Part shown: in pieces, positions 28,934 to 37,169 of the stretch | Position numbering within the stretch: the stretch's first letter is position 1 | Layout: every line of letters begins with the position of its first letter | Origin: Aquimarina aggregata | GTDB taxonomy: Bacteria; Bacteroidota; Bacteroidia; Flavobacteriales; Flavobacteriaceae | NCBI RefSeq assembly: GCF_001632745.1 | Contig: NZ_LQRT01000008.1 | Location: forward strand, 1 to 64,000 | Direction: 5' to 3' | Length of the DNA stretch: 64,000 bases | Notes under the pieces: generated by a model | What the model was told of the DNA's origin: nothing | The model's input: the letters and a program-made list of their open reading frames with translations, nothing else | Databases searched by the model: none | Made by a program: the position numbers and the translations under genes

Positions 28934-30319
28934 TTAATTGTTTCTCGGCAATCCAATTTGAGTTCCGATTACACTTTCTGAAGGCTGTGTAATTACTGGG
29001 CAATTGATAATTGCTCCTGTCGCGGTTAATAAATCTGATAAAGAGTTTGCTAATGGACTAGGGTTTGCATTTCCTCTAAAAGGAATTAAAGTGCCATCTG
29101 CTAAAAGATCGTTTATTTGTTCAAAACTTTTTAAGATTGGACGCTCTGATTCTGCAACTGTAAATTCAGTAATATGAGCATCCCACATTGGTGCATATCT
29201 AGTGTCTCTAGGATCAATAGGAAAAGTATTTGTAGGATCTTGTACTTGTCTATCACTTAATGAAGCAGAGTTTAAACCTTGAACTCCAAAACCATCGGTG
29301 TCTGTTGTTCTACCGTTTGCCGTTGGGCTAAAAGGTAGCATAGAACCACCTGGGAATAAGCCAAATGTTGGTAACTGAGCTAATCTTGGTGCAAAAACAC
29401 CTAATTCTATTGTAGCTGGTCCTGGATCTGAAGTGTCAGTTACTATATGGAAATAGTAAGGTTTTCCGTTTTGCCACCCATCTAAAAGTTGCATTACAAC
29501 TGATGCTTGATCAGGAGCAAAGTTTGGATTGTTTAAATCGTCTTCCTGTTGTGGCCCATTCCCATTAGGATTAGGTATTCTATCATGAATACCTGTACTA
29601 TTGGCTACAGGTTGAGCATTGATTACAACTCCACTTGGTAATACTACATAAGACGACCAATTAGCATCAGCTATAGCTCCTGGGTTAACTTCTGCAGGTG
29701 GAAAACCAAATAATAATCCATCATCTGATGTAGGTCCTGGAACCAAAGATCTTTTTGGAGAAAAATCTACAGACCCTTCAAAAACCAATCGACCTCTACG
29801 AGTAAAGTATCCTCTTTGTTCACCTCCAGAACCTATTGAAGCTGCCATTCTTGGAGCAAAAATAACTCCTAATTTTTTGGCCATAAACTTATCTGATGCT
29901 TCGGTTATTACATAATAACTTTCTCTTTTACTTCCATCAGGTAAGGTTTCCAATCCTTTGAACATAGGAAATCTAGCTGTTGGTCCTGCTGGTACTTCAG
30001 ATCTATCTATTCTATAATCGATACCTAATACGCTAGGTAAAAATACATTTTGATCTGAAGTAAAACGAAGAGCAGGGTTAAATACATTATAGGGGGTCCC
30101 TCCATCTTGTTTTATACTGCTTAATAATATTTTAGCTTCTTTTAAGGCTCTTAGGGACTGAAAAAAACCTTTTGATTTAGCTTCAAGTTCTAAAGCATCT
30201 TCTGCTGTTTCACTGTTGGTTACTAATGGGGGGGTCTCTGAGGTTATATCATCAGTATTACAAGCTGTAAATATCGACGCTGCAAATAAGCCTAAAAGTA
30301 ATGTTTTAAAATTTTTCAT
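28934..30319 (-). CDS. Lipoprotein of unknown function, paralogue A
   Basis: 461 residues. Lipoprotein signal with lipobox FTAC followed by acidic NTDD, a pattern associated in Bacteroidota with surface export of lipoproteins. After a variable linker of about 55 residues comes a conserved body: QDGGTPYNV, FLPSVLGIDYR, AASIGSGGEQRGYFT, LFGFPPAEVNPGAIAD, STGIHDRIPNP, SVVMQLLDGWQNGKPYYFHIVTD, LPTFGLFPGGSMLPFSPTANGR, and the tail NCPVITQPSESVIGTQIG. I do not recognise the family. Two close paralogues follow at 30990-32333 and 34520-35833; the body is nearly identical while the N-terminal linkers differ. An extracellular binding role is only a guess. Confidence 0.85.
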   Translation of the reverse strand: MKNFKTLLLGLFAASIFTACNTDDITSETPPLVTNSETAEDALELEAKSKGFFQSLRALKEAKILLSSIKQDGGTPYNVFNPALRFTSDQNVFLPSVLGIDYRIDRSEVPAGPTARFPMFKGLETLPDGSKRESYYVITEASDKFMAKKLGVIFAPRMAASIGSGGEQRGYFTRRGRLVFEGSVDFSPKRSLVPGPTSDDGLLFGFPPAEVNPGAIADANWSSYVVLPSGVVINAQPVANSTGIHDRIPNPNGNGPQQEDDLNNPNFAPDQASVVMQLLDGWQNGKPYYFHIVTDTSDPGPATIELGVFAPRLAQLPTFGLFPGGSMLPFSPTANGRTTDTDGFGVQGLNSASLSDRQVQDPTNTFPIDPRDTRYAPMWDAHITEFTVAESERPILKSFEQINDLLADGTLIPFRGNANPSPLANSLSDLLTATGAIINCPVITQPSESVIGTQIGLPRNN

Positions 30320-30360
30320 GTTTTAATTTTTTTAAATTTTTGTGTGTTTAAAAAAGAGAA

Positions 30361-30378
30361 AACAATTGGCCAATTGTT
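30361..30378. promoter_or_regulatory. Leader palindrome of paralogue A (AACAATTGGCCAATTGTT)
   Basis: Perfect 18-bp palindrome 42 bases upstream of the start codon. The same site, slightly degenerate, lies at 32373-32390 and 35885-35902 before the other two paralogues. Protein-binding site or mRNA hairpin near the ribosome site; function unknown. Confidence 0.6.
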
Positions 30379-30436
30379 TTTTTTAAGTATTGATTTTGAG
30401 TGCTTAAAATCAAAGCTTAAAATTTGATATTAATTC

Positions 30437-30469
30437 AGACGACAGTATTTTTTTATGCTTACATGAAAA
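30437..30469. promoter_or_regulatory. Conserved leader block of paralogue A (AGACGACAGT … TGCTTACATGAAA)
   Basis: AGACGACAGT followed by TATGCTTACATGAAAA about 118-150 bases before the start. The block is conserved before all three paralogues while the flanking sequence has drifted. Confidence 0.5.
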
Positions 30470-30599
30470 AAAGTATTAAAAAAATATGATTGTTCTAATA
30501 ATTATAGTTAAAAATAAAAAAATCAATGTTTTTGGGGCTTGTGAAAGAATAAGAGATGTTTTGAAAAAAAAGAAAACACTAATTTTAGCATTTAATTAA

Positions 30600-30632
30600 C
30601 AAAATTAAAGTGTTTTTAAATCAAACTCAAAA
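30600..30632 (-). promoter_or_regulatory. Candidate promoter of paralogue A
   Basis: Minus strand TTTTG (30632-30628), a 20-base spacer and TAATTTTG (30607-30600), immediately followed by TTAATTAA. The element TTTGTTAATTAA is kept before paralogues B and C. It implies a leader of about 270 nt. Confidence 0.55.
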
Positions 30633-30639
30633 GTTCTAA

Positions 30640-30657
30640 GTGTTAGGCAGCTAACAC
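30640..30657. promoter_or_regulatory. Operator-like dyad of paralogue A (GTGTTAG-N4-CTAACAC)
   Basis: Perfect 7-bp arms around GCAG, lying just upstream of the -33 element. TGTTA-N6-TAACA has the geometry of CRP/FNR-family sites. Equivalent dyads precede paralogues B and C; the outer pair is G-C here and A-T there, so symmetry is preserved. Confidence 0.65.
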
Positions 30658-30921
30658 ATTAGAGTGGTTTTTGAATGAAGTAGTTGTCTCAAAAGAATGC
30701 CTAAATGTAATTTTAGTAGTTTTAAAAATCACATTATTTTATTAGTAATATAAAAGATGATGTTTGATTTTGTTTTTTAATCATACCTTTTTGAAATATT
30801 TATTAGCGAATCTTTTAAATTTTTTAGAATAAATATTTTCGATTTCTAATCTTCTCGCTTTTTTGGAAATATAACAAAATGTATTTGTCCTTTCTATTAC
30901 CAAGGTTATAGATATAAACAA

Positions 30922-30958
30922 AGTAAGCTTAGAAACATATAATGTTTCTAAGCTTACT
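30922..30958 (-). terminator. Terminator of lipoprotein paralogue B
   Basis: 17-bp perfect stem (AGTAAGCTTAGAAACAT with its complement) and a 3-nt loop, 32 bases after the stop of paralogue B. Confidence 0.8.
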
Positions 30959-30989
30959 ATTACAATCTATTTATTTGTTTTATACTTTA

Positions 30990-32333
30990 TTAATTGTTTC
31001 TAGGCGATCCAATTTGAGTTCCGATTACACTTTCTGAGGGTTGAGTAATTACTGGGCAATTGATAATTGCTCCTGTTGCGGTCAATAAGTCTGATAAAGA
31101 ATTTGCTAATGGACTAGGGTTTGCATTTCCTCTAAAAGGAATTAAAGTACCATTTGCTAAAAGTTGATTCACTTCGGCGAAACTTCTTAAGATCGGACGC
31201 TCATTTTCAGGAATTGTAAATTCAGTAACATGTGCATCCCACATTGGAGCATATCTAGTATCTCTAGGATCGATTGGGAATGTATTTGTTGGATCTTGTA
31301 CTTGCTGGTCACTTAATGAAGCTGTGTTTAAGCCTTGTACTCCGAAACCATCTGTATCTGTTGTTCTTCCATTTGCCGTAGGGCTAAAAGGTAACATAGA
31401 ACCACCTGGAAATAAACCAAATGTTGGTAACTGGGCTAATCTTGGTGCAAAAACTCCTAGTTCTATAGTTGCAGGTCCAGGATCAGAAGTATCAGTTACT
31501 ATATGGAAATAGTAAGGTTTCCCGTTTTGCCACCCATCTAAAAGTTGCATTACAACTGATGCTTGATTAATAGCAAGGTTTGGATTGTTTAAATCATCTT
31601 GATCAGCAATGCTGTTTCCGTTCGGATTAGGAATTCTATCATGAATACCAGTGCTGTTTGCTACCAATTGAGCGTTAATTACGGCGCCACTAGGAAGTAC
31701 TACATATGATGACCATTTGTCATCTGCGATTGCTCCAGGATTAGCTTCTGCAGGTGGGAAACCAAATAATAAACCATCATCTGATGCAGGTCCGGCTACT
31801 AAAGATCTTTTTGGTGAAAAATCTACCGACCCTTCAAATACCAATCTTCCTTTACGAGTGAAATATCCTCTTTGTTCTCCTCCAGAACCTATAGATGCGG
31901 CCATTCGAGGAGAGAATATAACTCCCAATTTTTTTGCCATTTTTTTGTCAGACGCTTCGGTTATTACATAATATCCTTTTCTACGACTGCCATTGGGTAA
32001 AGTTTCCCAGCCTTGAAACATAGGAAATCTAGCTGTTGGCCCTGCAGGTACTACAGATCTGTCTATTCTGAAATCAATACCTAATACACTAGGTAGAAAT
32101 ACATTTTGTTCTGAAGTAAATGAAAGTGCTGGCCTAAGAACGTTGAATGGAGTTCCTCCGTCTTGTTTTATACTGTTTAGTAATATTTTAGCTTCTTTTA
32201 GGGCTTTAAAAGATGTTAAAGATTTTGCCGATGCTACTGGTTGTTCTTCATTTATTACCGTATCATCGTTACTACAAGCTGTAAATATAGCAGTAGCAAA
32301 TAGGCTTAAGAGTAAGGTTTTTAAGTTTTTCAT
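30990..32333 (-). CDS. Lipoprotein of unknown function, paralogue B
   Basis: 447 residues. Lipobox FTAC followed by SNDD, consistent with an outer-membrane or surface lipoprotein. From KEAKILLNSIKQDGGTPF to the C-terminus it matches paralogue A almost residue for residue, including GFFxGGSMLPFSPTANGR-type and IDPRDTRYAPMWDAH segments and the tail NCPVITQP…IGSPRNN. The N-terminal linker is shorter and unrelated to A. Its regulatory region is shared with the divergent DUF1593 gene, whose start is 528 bases away. Family not recognised; function unknown. Confidence 0.85.
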   Translation of the reverse strand: MKNLKTLLLSLFATAIFTACSNDDTVINEEQPVASAKSLTSFKALKEAKILLNSIKQDGGTPFNVLRPALSFTSEQNVFLPSVLGIDFRIDRSVVPAGPTARFPMFQGWETLPNGSRRKGYYVITEASDKKMAKKLGVIFSPRMAASIGSGGEQRGYFTRKGRLVFEGSVDFSPKRSLVAGPASDDGLLFGFPPAEANPGAIADDKWSSYVVLPSGAVINAQLVANSTGIHDRIPNPNGNSIADQDDLNNPNLAINQASVVMQLLDGWQNGKPYYFHIVTDTSDPGPATIELGVFAPRLAQLPTFGLFPGGSMLPFSPTANGRTTDTDGFGVQGLNTASLSDQQVQDPTNTFPIDPRDTRYAPMWDAHVTEFTIPENERPILRSFAEVNQLLANGTLIPFRGNANPSPLANSLSDLLTATGAIINCPVITQPSESVIGTQIGSPRNN

Positions 32334-32372
32334 GTTTTAATTTTTTAAATTTTTGTGTCTTTAAAAAAGAAA

Positions 32373-32390
32373 AACAATTGGCCAATCGTT
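32373..32390. promoter_or_regulatory. Leader palindrome of paralogue B
   Basis: AACAATTGGCCAATCGTT, one base from a perfect 18-bp palindrome, 40 bases upstream of the start codon; same position as in A and C. Confidence 0.55.
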
Positions 32391-32433
32391 TTCTAAGTAT
32401 CCAAATTCAGTACTTAAAATTTGATGTTAATTG

Positions 32434-32466
32434 AGACGACAGTACTATTTTATGCTTACATGAAAA
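32434..32466. promoter_or_regulatory. Conserved leader block of paralogue B
   Basis: AGACGACAGT followed by TATGCTTACATGAAAA, about 101-133 bases before the start, matching the block at 30437-30469. Confidence 0.5.
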
Positions 32467-32639
32467 AAACCATAAAAAATGTAAGGTTATCAAATAAATG
32501 AGCTTAAAAATCTAAAAAAAGCCAATGTTTGTAGGGGTTTCTTAAGGGTGGAGAAATCTTTGAAAAATGAATTAAAAGCCAAATTTGGCTTTTAATTAAC
32601 AAAGTTTAAGTGTTTTTAAATTCAAATCGAAAATATGAA

Positions 32640-32657
32640 ATGTTAGGTAGCTAACAT
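32640..32657. promoter_or_regulatory. Operator-like dyad of paralogue B (ATGTTAG-N4-CTAACAT)
   Basis: Perfect 7-bp arms around GTAG, 307 bases upstream of the start, with TTTGTTAATTAA downstream at 32603-32592. It sits in the divergent region between paralogue B and the DUF1593 gene and could affect both. Confidence 0.65.
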
Positions 32658-32860
32658 ATAACTAAAGGTTTTCAAAAAGTAAAAAGAAGTTTTTAATTTA
32701 CATTTTGAGTTTGCAATTCAAATTCTTTAAAAATTGTATGATATTATTATAATACAAAATGAGTTTAATTGTTAATGATTAAATAGTTTTTTAAGAGTAA
32801 TTTTATTTTTTTTGATTTGAAAAACTTTATTTACTAAATATATCTTCAACACATACACTA

Positions 32861-34384
32861 ATGAAAAAAGCTTATTTACTGATTTTAATTTTTTGCTCTA
32901 CATTACTAATTTATGCTAATGATAAACATAGAGTTATAATACTTGCTGATATGGGTAATGAACCTGATGAAGTTCAACAAATTACTCATATGATGACATG
33001 TTCTAATGAAATGGATATTGAAGGTCTTATAGCTGTAACAGGAAAATACTTGAGACCTGAATCAAAAGAAGAATACAGAAGAGTTAATCACCCTGAACTA
33101 TTTATTGAAATACTAGATGCTTATGCTAAAGACCTTCCAAACCTAAGAAAACATGCTAGTGGTTGGCCTAACCCAGAAGAATTGAGAAAAGTTGTTTGTT
33201 CAGGTCAGAAAGGATATGGGATTGCAGACGTTGGTGAAGGTAAATCAAGTAAAGGTTCAAAATTAATAATAGATGTAGTAACCAAAGATGACCCCAGACC
33301 TGTGTGGATTGTTGTGAATGCAGGTTCAAATACACTTGCACAAGCCTTATATGATTATAAAAAAGAACATTCAAAAACTGAATTACAAGCTTTTATAGAT
33401 AAGTTACGAGTTTTTGAAAATGGAGCTCAGGACAATGCAGGAGCTTGGATTTGCAGTAATTATCCTAAAATACATTGGATACGTAGTAATTATCAAACAT
33501 ATGCGTATGGCGGACCAGGAGGGACAGACGGAGATATTACTACCAATCTTGGACCACATTATTGGAAACCTTATGCATATAGCGTAACAGGTCAAAATGA
33601 ATGGTTAATAAAAAACGTAATGACAGATCATGGAGCATTGGGGAAAGTATATCCCGAACGCAGGTATCATGGTTTTCGAGATGGAGGTTTAGGATTTATG
33701 GAAGGTGGAGGTACTATACCTTGGATGGGACTTGTGAATAAAGGACTCTTTGATATTAATCACCCTAATTGGGGTGGATGGGGCGGTCGTTTTAGCGCAA
33801 ACAAGATGCCTGATTTTTGGTCTCGTCATGTAGATATTAAAGTCGATGAGGAAAAAGAAACGCCATTTTATACATATCGAGAAGTAAGTGATCATTGGGT
33901 TGATTTACAAGATGGCAAAGTATATAATAATAATTATGCGCCAATATGGCGATGGCGAGAAGCTATGTATAATGATCAGATTTGTCGTATGGATTGGTGT
34001 GTAAAACCTTTTAAAGAAGCTAACCATCATCCAGTAGCTGCGGTAAATGGAGATGATTCAAATTCAATTATACGAATAAGTGCTCTAGCTGGTGAAACAA
34101 TTACATTTGATGCCTCTTCTTCTTCCGATCCTGATGGTGATGAACTAATTTTTAAATGGTGGGTTTATGAAGAAGTAGGAACGTATTCGGGAAAAATAAT
34201 GATTTCGGAGCCTCAACAGTCAAAAACTAAAATAGTAGTTCCTACAGGGGCAGGAGGGAAACAAATACATTTAATTTTAGAGGTAAAAGATAATAATGCG
34301 ATTGCTTCTCTTTTTGATTATAGAAGAGTAGTAATTGATGTAGAAAATATATTTGTTAAACAAGAATCTGTTCAAGTAGATTAA
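32861..34384 (+). CDS. DUF1593 (nucleoside-hydrolase-like, Sde182-type) secreted protein
   Basis: 507 residues. Signal peptide (MKKAYLLILIFCSTLLIYA), then an inosine-uridine nucleoside hydrolase-like fold: IILADMGNEPDEVQQ corresponds to the Asp-rich metal site, WIVVNAGSNTLAQAL and HWIRSNYQTYAYGGPGG are DUF1593 signatures. The C-terminal third (from about 395) is an Ig-like domain (AGETITFDASSSSDPDGD). DUF1593 proteins are frequent in polysaccharide-degrading marine bacteria; a hydrolase acting on glycosides is inferred from fold only. It is the only + strand gene inside the three-paralogue lipoprotein locus and is divergent from paralogue B. Confidence 0.88.
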   Translation: MKKAYLLILIFCSTLLIYANDKHRVIILADMGNEPDEVQQITHMMTCSNEMDIEGLIAVTGKYLRPESKEEYRRVNHPELFIEILDAYAKDLPNLRKHASGWPNPEELRKVVCSGQKGYGIADVGEGKSSKGSKLIIDVVTKDDPRPVWIVVNAGSNTLAQALYDYKKEHSKTELQAFIDKLRVFENGAQDNAGAWICSNYPKIHWIRSNYQTYAYGGPGGTDGDITTNLGPHYWKPYAYSVTGQNEWLIKNVMTDHGALGKVYPERRYHGFRDGGLGFMEGGGTIPWMGLVNKGLFDINHPNWGGWGGRFSANKMPDFWSRHVDIKVDEEKETPFYTYREVSDHWVDLQDGKVYNNNYAPIWRWREAMYNDQICRMDWCVKPFKEANHHPVAAVNGDDSNSIIRISALAGETITFDASSSSDPDGDELIFKWWVYEEVGTYSGKIMISEPQQSKTKIVVPTGAGGKQIHLILEVKDNNAIASLFDYRRVVIDVENIFVKQESVQVD

Positions 34385-34450
34385 TGTGATTAATTTGCTA
34401 ATGCGAAGAATCTGTTTTGATGGTTTTATGTTCTTGTCAAGAGTATAAAT

Positions 34451-34500
34451 AATTAAAAAAAGAAGGCTTAGAGATATCTCTAAGCCTTCTTTTTTTAATT
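34451..34500. terminator. 50-bp perfect palindrome, bidirectional terminator
   Basis: The two 25-base halves are exact reverse complements; the core AGAAGGCTTAGAGAT is flanked by A7 and T7 tracts, so either strand yields a hairpin followed by Us. It separates the convergent DUF1593 gene and paralogue C. Confidence 0.92.
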
Positions 34501-34519
34501 ATTTGTTATTACTATTTTA

Positions 34520-35833
34520 TTAATTATTACGAGGAGATCCGATCTGAGTTCCAATTACACTTCCTTCAGGTTGTGTGATTACTGGGCAGTTAATAATCGC
34601 TCCGGTTGCAGTAAGTAAATCAGATAATGAATTTGCTAACGGACTTGGATTTGCATTTCCTCTAAAAGGAATTAAAGTACCATCTGCCAAAAGATCATTT
34701 ACTTGTTCAAAACTCTTTAATATAGGACGTTCAGATTCTGCTACTGTAAATTCAGTAATATGAGCATCCCACATTGGTGCATATCTTTCGTCTCTAGGAT
34801 CGATAGGGAATGTATTTGTAGGATCTTGCACTTGTCTATCGCTTAAAGAAGCAGAGTTTAAACCTTGAACTCCATCACCATCGGTATTAGTCGTTCTACC
34901 GTTTGCTGTAGGGCTAAAAGGTAGCATAGAACCTCCTGGGAATAACCCAAACGTTGGTAACTCAGCTAATCTTGGTGCAAAAACGCCTAACTCGATAGTT
35001 GCTGGTCCTGGGTCAGAAGTATCTGTTACGATATGAAAGTAATAAGGTTTTCCATCTTGCCATCCATCTAAAAGTTGCATTACTACTGAAGCTTGATCTG
35101 TTGCAAGATTTGGATTATTTAAATCGTCTTCTTGTGCAGGACCGTTTCCGTCTGGGTGAGGTATTCTGTCATGGATACCAGTGCTATTTGCTACAACTTG
35201 TGCATTGATAACAATTCCACTAGGTAAAACCACATATGAAGACCATGCAGCATCTGCTATTGCTCCAGGATTAACTTCTGCAGGAGGAAATCCGAATAAT
35301 AAGCCATCTGCCGATGTTGGCCCAGCTATTAGAGATCTTTTTGGAGAGAAATCTACAGAACCTTCAAAAACAAGCCTTCCATCATCTGTCCAAGTAGCAT
35401 TTTGAACTCCACCAGAACCTACTGAAGCTGCCATTCTTGGAGCAAAAATAACCCCTAATTCTCTTGCCATATCTCTATCTGATGCTTCTGTGATTACATA
35501 ATATGAGCGTCTAGGTCCACTAGGAGTTGTCTCCCAACCTTGAAACATAGGGAATCTAGCTGTGGGTCCAGCCGGTACTACTGATCTATCTGTTCTGAAA
35601 TCGATACCTAATACACTTGGTAAAAATACATTTTGTGCGGCGGTAAAAGTTAAAGCAGGATTGTCTACATCATAAGGAGTTCCTCCGTCCTGTCTAATAC
35701 TTTCTAATAATAAACTAGCCTCTGATGGTGTATCTACCGGTGGAGATATTATTGTTGAATCATCATCGTCACTACAGGCTGCTAGTAATGAGGCGGCTAG
35801 GATACCTAAAAATATTGTTCTTAAATTTTTCAT
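34520..35833 (-). CDS. Lipoprotein of unknown function, paralogue C
   Basis: 437 residues. Lipobox LAAC followed by SDDDD, the clearest surface-export signal of the three. The conserved body is the same as in A and B but is the most diverged (for example SVGSGGVQNATWTDDGR where A and B have SIGSGGEQRGYFTR-x-GR). Tail NCPVITQPEGSVIGTQIG. Family not recognised. It has the same upstream dyad, leader block and palindrome as the other paralogues, so common regulation is likely even though its 3' terminator is unrelated in sequence. Confidence 0.85.
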   Translation of the reverse strand: MKNLRTIFLGILAASLLAACSDDDDSTIISPPVDTPSEASLLLESIRQDGGTPYDVDNPALTFTAAQNVFLPSVLGIDFRTDRSVVPAGPTARFPMFQGWETTPSGPRRSYYVITEASDRDMARELGVIFAPRMAASVGSGGVQNATWTDDGRLVFEGSVDFSPKRSLIAGPTSADGLLFGFPPAEVNPGAIADAAWSSYVVLPSGIVINAQVVANSTGIHDRIPHPDGNGPAQEDDLNNPNLATDQASVVMQLLDGWQDGKPYYFHIVTDTSDPGPATIELGVFAPRLAELPTFGLFPGGSMLPFSPTANGRTTNTDGDGVQGLNSASLSDRQVQDPTNTFPIDPRDERYAPMWDAHITEFTVAESERPILKSFEQVNDLLADGTLIPFRGNANPSPLANSLSDLLTATGAIINCPVITQPEGSVIGTQIGSPRNN

Positions 35834-35884
35834 GTTTGCAATTTTTAAAATGTTTGTATTTTTTAATGTTTATATTTTTAAAAA

Positions 35885-35902
35885 AAACAACTGGCCAATC
35901 GT
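35885..35902. promoter_or_regulatory. Leader palindrome of paralogue C
   Basis: AACAACTGGCCAATCGTT, a slightly degenerate copy of the palindrome at 30361-30378, 52 bases upstream of the start. Confidence 0.5.
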
Positions 35903-35946
35903 TTCTATATATCAAAAAACTGATGTTTTAATTTTGATATAAGTTG

Positions 35947-35980
35947 AGACGACAGCACTTTTTTGTACTTACAAGATGAA
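35947..35980. promoter_or_regulatory. Conserved leader block of paralogue C
   Basis: AGACGACAGC followed by TTGTACTTACAAGATGAA, about 114-147 bases before the start, the counterpart of the blocks at 30437 and 32434. Confidence 0.45.
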
Positions 35981-36164
35981 AACTTACAGAATAAGTAAAA
36001 TTTATTAATATTTTTTTTACAATAAGTAAAAAATATACTGTTTTAAAGGGTTTTAGATGAAAAATGAATGGCGAATCTTGTTTTGAAAATAAATGATTTT
36101 ATTGAAATATTAGCATTTAATTAACAAATCGACAGCATGGTCAAAGCGAGGCGAGCCCCTGTAA

Positions 36165-36182
36165 ATGTTAGGTATCTAACAT
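36165..36182. promoter_or_regulatory. Operator-like dyad of paralogue C (ATGTTAG-N4-CTAACAT)
   Basis: Perfect 7-bp arms around GTAT, 332 bases upstream of the start. TTTGTTAATTAA follows at 36127-36116. Between them is a GC-rich stretch not found before A and B. Confidence 0.6.
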
Positions 36183-36281
36183 ATTGTAAATAGTTTTGTG
36201 ATTCAGGTAAGAGGTGTAAGGAAAAAATACGTGTCATAAAGTTTAGAGGTGCCTAATCTAAATTTATGCTCTTAAATAAAA

Positions 36282-36311
36282 AAAAGTGCTCATTACCTAA
36301 TGAGCACTTTT
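36282..36311 (-). terminator. Terminator of the 36336-37169 lipoprotein gene
   Basis: 13-bp perfect stem (AAAAGTGCTCATT with AATGAGCACTTTT), 4-nt loop, with a T-run on the minus strand. Confidence 0.88.
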
Positions 36312-36335
36312 TATCGCTAAGTTGAGTCTCTGGTT

Positions 36336-37169
36336 TTAGTAACCAAAATCAAATAGGCCTTCTGTAACTTGAATTCCGCTTCGGGTTTCGAATTCGAAAC
36401 TTCCTCCAATACATTTTGTATCAATATCGTGGTCTGTTATTATAAGTCTTCCAGAAAGTGCAGATGACTTATCTGTACCTGCTGTATAAGTAGCACTGTA
36501 ATCTCCTGATCCTGTTAATGAATATTCTCCCGGACTGGTAGTTGCAGGAAGTACGATAGTAATTTCTCCGTCTTCATTCGTTGCTTTAATAAGAATAGAT
36601 ACAGACGAAACGCCGAATAACTCTGCGGTGTGATTGTCAGTAATCATTTCAGAACCGTCAATTAATGCAGTTAATGAGGCATTAAGTAAACAAGGATTGA
36701 TTTCTACTGTTGGCTCTTCTGCAACTGCATTTTCAATAGGAACTCTATAAAACCATCCACTTTCCATGCTTGTGGTGTTTCCTTTTGTATCATTTAAGTT
36801 TTTGAAATAGAAGTTACCTGAAATTTCATTATTATGTATTTCGGTAATAACTACTTCTCCTTCTGTTGTATCATCTTGAGAAGTAAATTTTGTTTGATCT
36901 TTTTCAAAACTTATTCTACTAAGGGTTTGTTGTGCTAATTTATACGTTCCCGTTTTTGTAGAGGACGTTGTGAAGCTGATAGACTGATTGCCTTCACTTC
37001 CAGAAATTACTAATGTTCCATCATCATGAATTACGGCCTTTTTGAATGTAGATCTAAAAAGCTGTCCATCAATTTTAGCTTGTAATGCAGGATCGTTAAT
37101 TTCGATATCTGTCGAACAAGAAGTTAAAATAATGCAGAAAACTGCTAATAGGGTAGTTATTCTAATCAT
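36336..37169 (-). CDS. DUF6252-like lipoprotein
   Basis: 277 residues from the chosen start. The frame is open 37 codons further upstream, but the internal Met opens MIRITTLLAVFCIILTSC, a good lipoprotein signal with lipobox LTSC, whereas the upstream extension looks like untranslated sequence. The body has ALQAKIDGQLFRS, SISFTTSSTKTGTYKL and ISGNFYFKNLN, the strand pattern of DUF6252 and related Bacteroidota lipoproteins, followed by a second similar half (ASLTALIDGSEM, TSPGEYSLTGSGDYSATY). Function unknown; outer-membrane location inferred. Confidence 0.8.
   Translation of the reverse strand: MIRITTLLAVFCIILTSCSTDIEINDPALQAKIDGQLFRSTFKKAVIHDDGTLVISGSEGNQSISFTTSSTKTGTYKLAQQTLSRISFEKDQTKFTSQDDTTEGEVVITEIHNNEISGNFYFKNLNDTKGNTTSMESGWFYRVPIENAVAEEPTVEINPCLLNASLTALIDGSEMITDNHTAELFGVSSVSILIKATNEDGEITIVLPATTSPGEYSLTGSGDYSATYTAGTDKSSALSGRLIITDHDIDTKCIGGSFEFETRSGIQVTEGLFDFGY

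Larger units (their letters stand above)
30320..30989. other. Long non-coding stretch: leader of paralogue A and terminator of B
   Basis: Holds, from the gene outward, the 18-bp palindrome, the GACGACAG block, the -7/-33 pair and the CTAACA dyad, then about 240 bases of AT-rich spacer and the 17-bp-stem terminator of paralogue B. No ORF. Confidence 0.6.
32334..32860. other. Divergent region between paralogue B and the DUF1593 gene
   Basis: Contains the palindrome, leader block and dyad of paralogue B, then about 200 AT-rich bases to the DUF1593 start. No small ORF or RNA seen; a DUF1593 promoter was not identified. Confidence 0.55.
35834..36335. other. Leader region of paralogue C and terminator of the next gene
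   Basis: Contains the palindrome, leader block and dyad of paralogue C, a GC-rich stretch at about 36130-36160 unlike its AT-rich flanks, and the terminator at 36282-36311. Confidence 0.55.

Noticed and set aside
30990-35405. Open frames of 62-84 codons on the + strand inside the lipoprotein paralogues.
   Set aside because: They recur because the paralogues are similar; they lie antisense to well-supported lipoprotein genes and have no ribosome site or domain.
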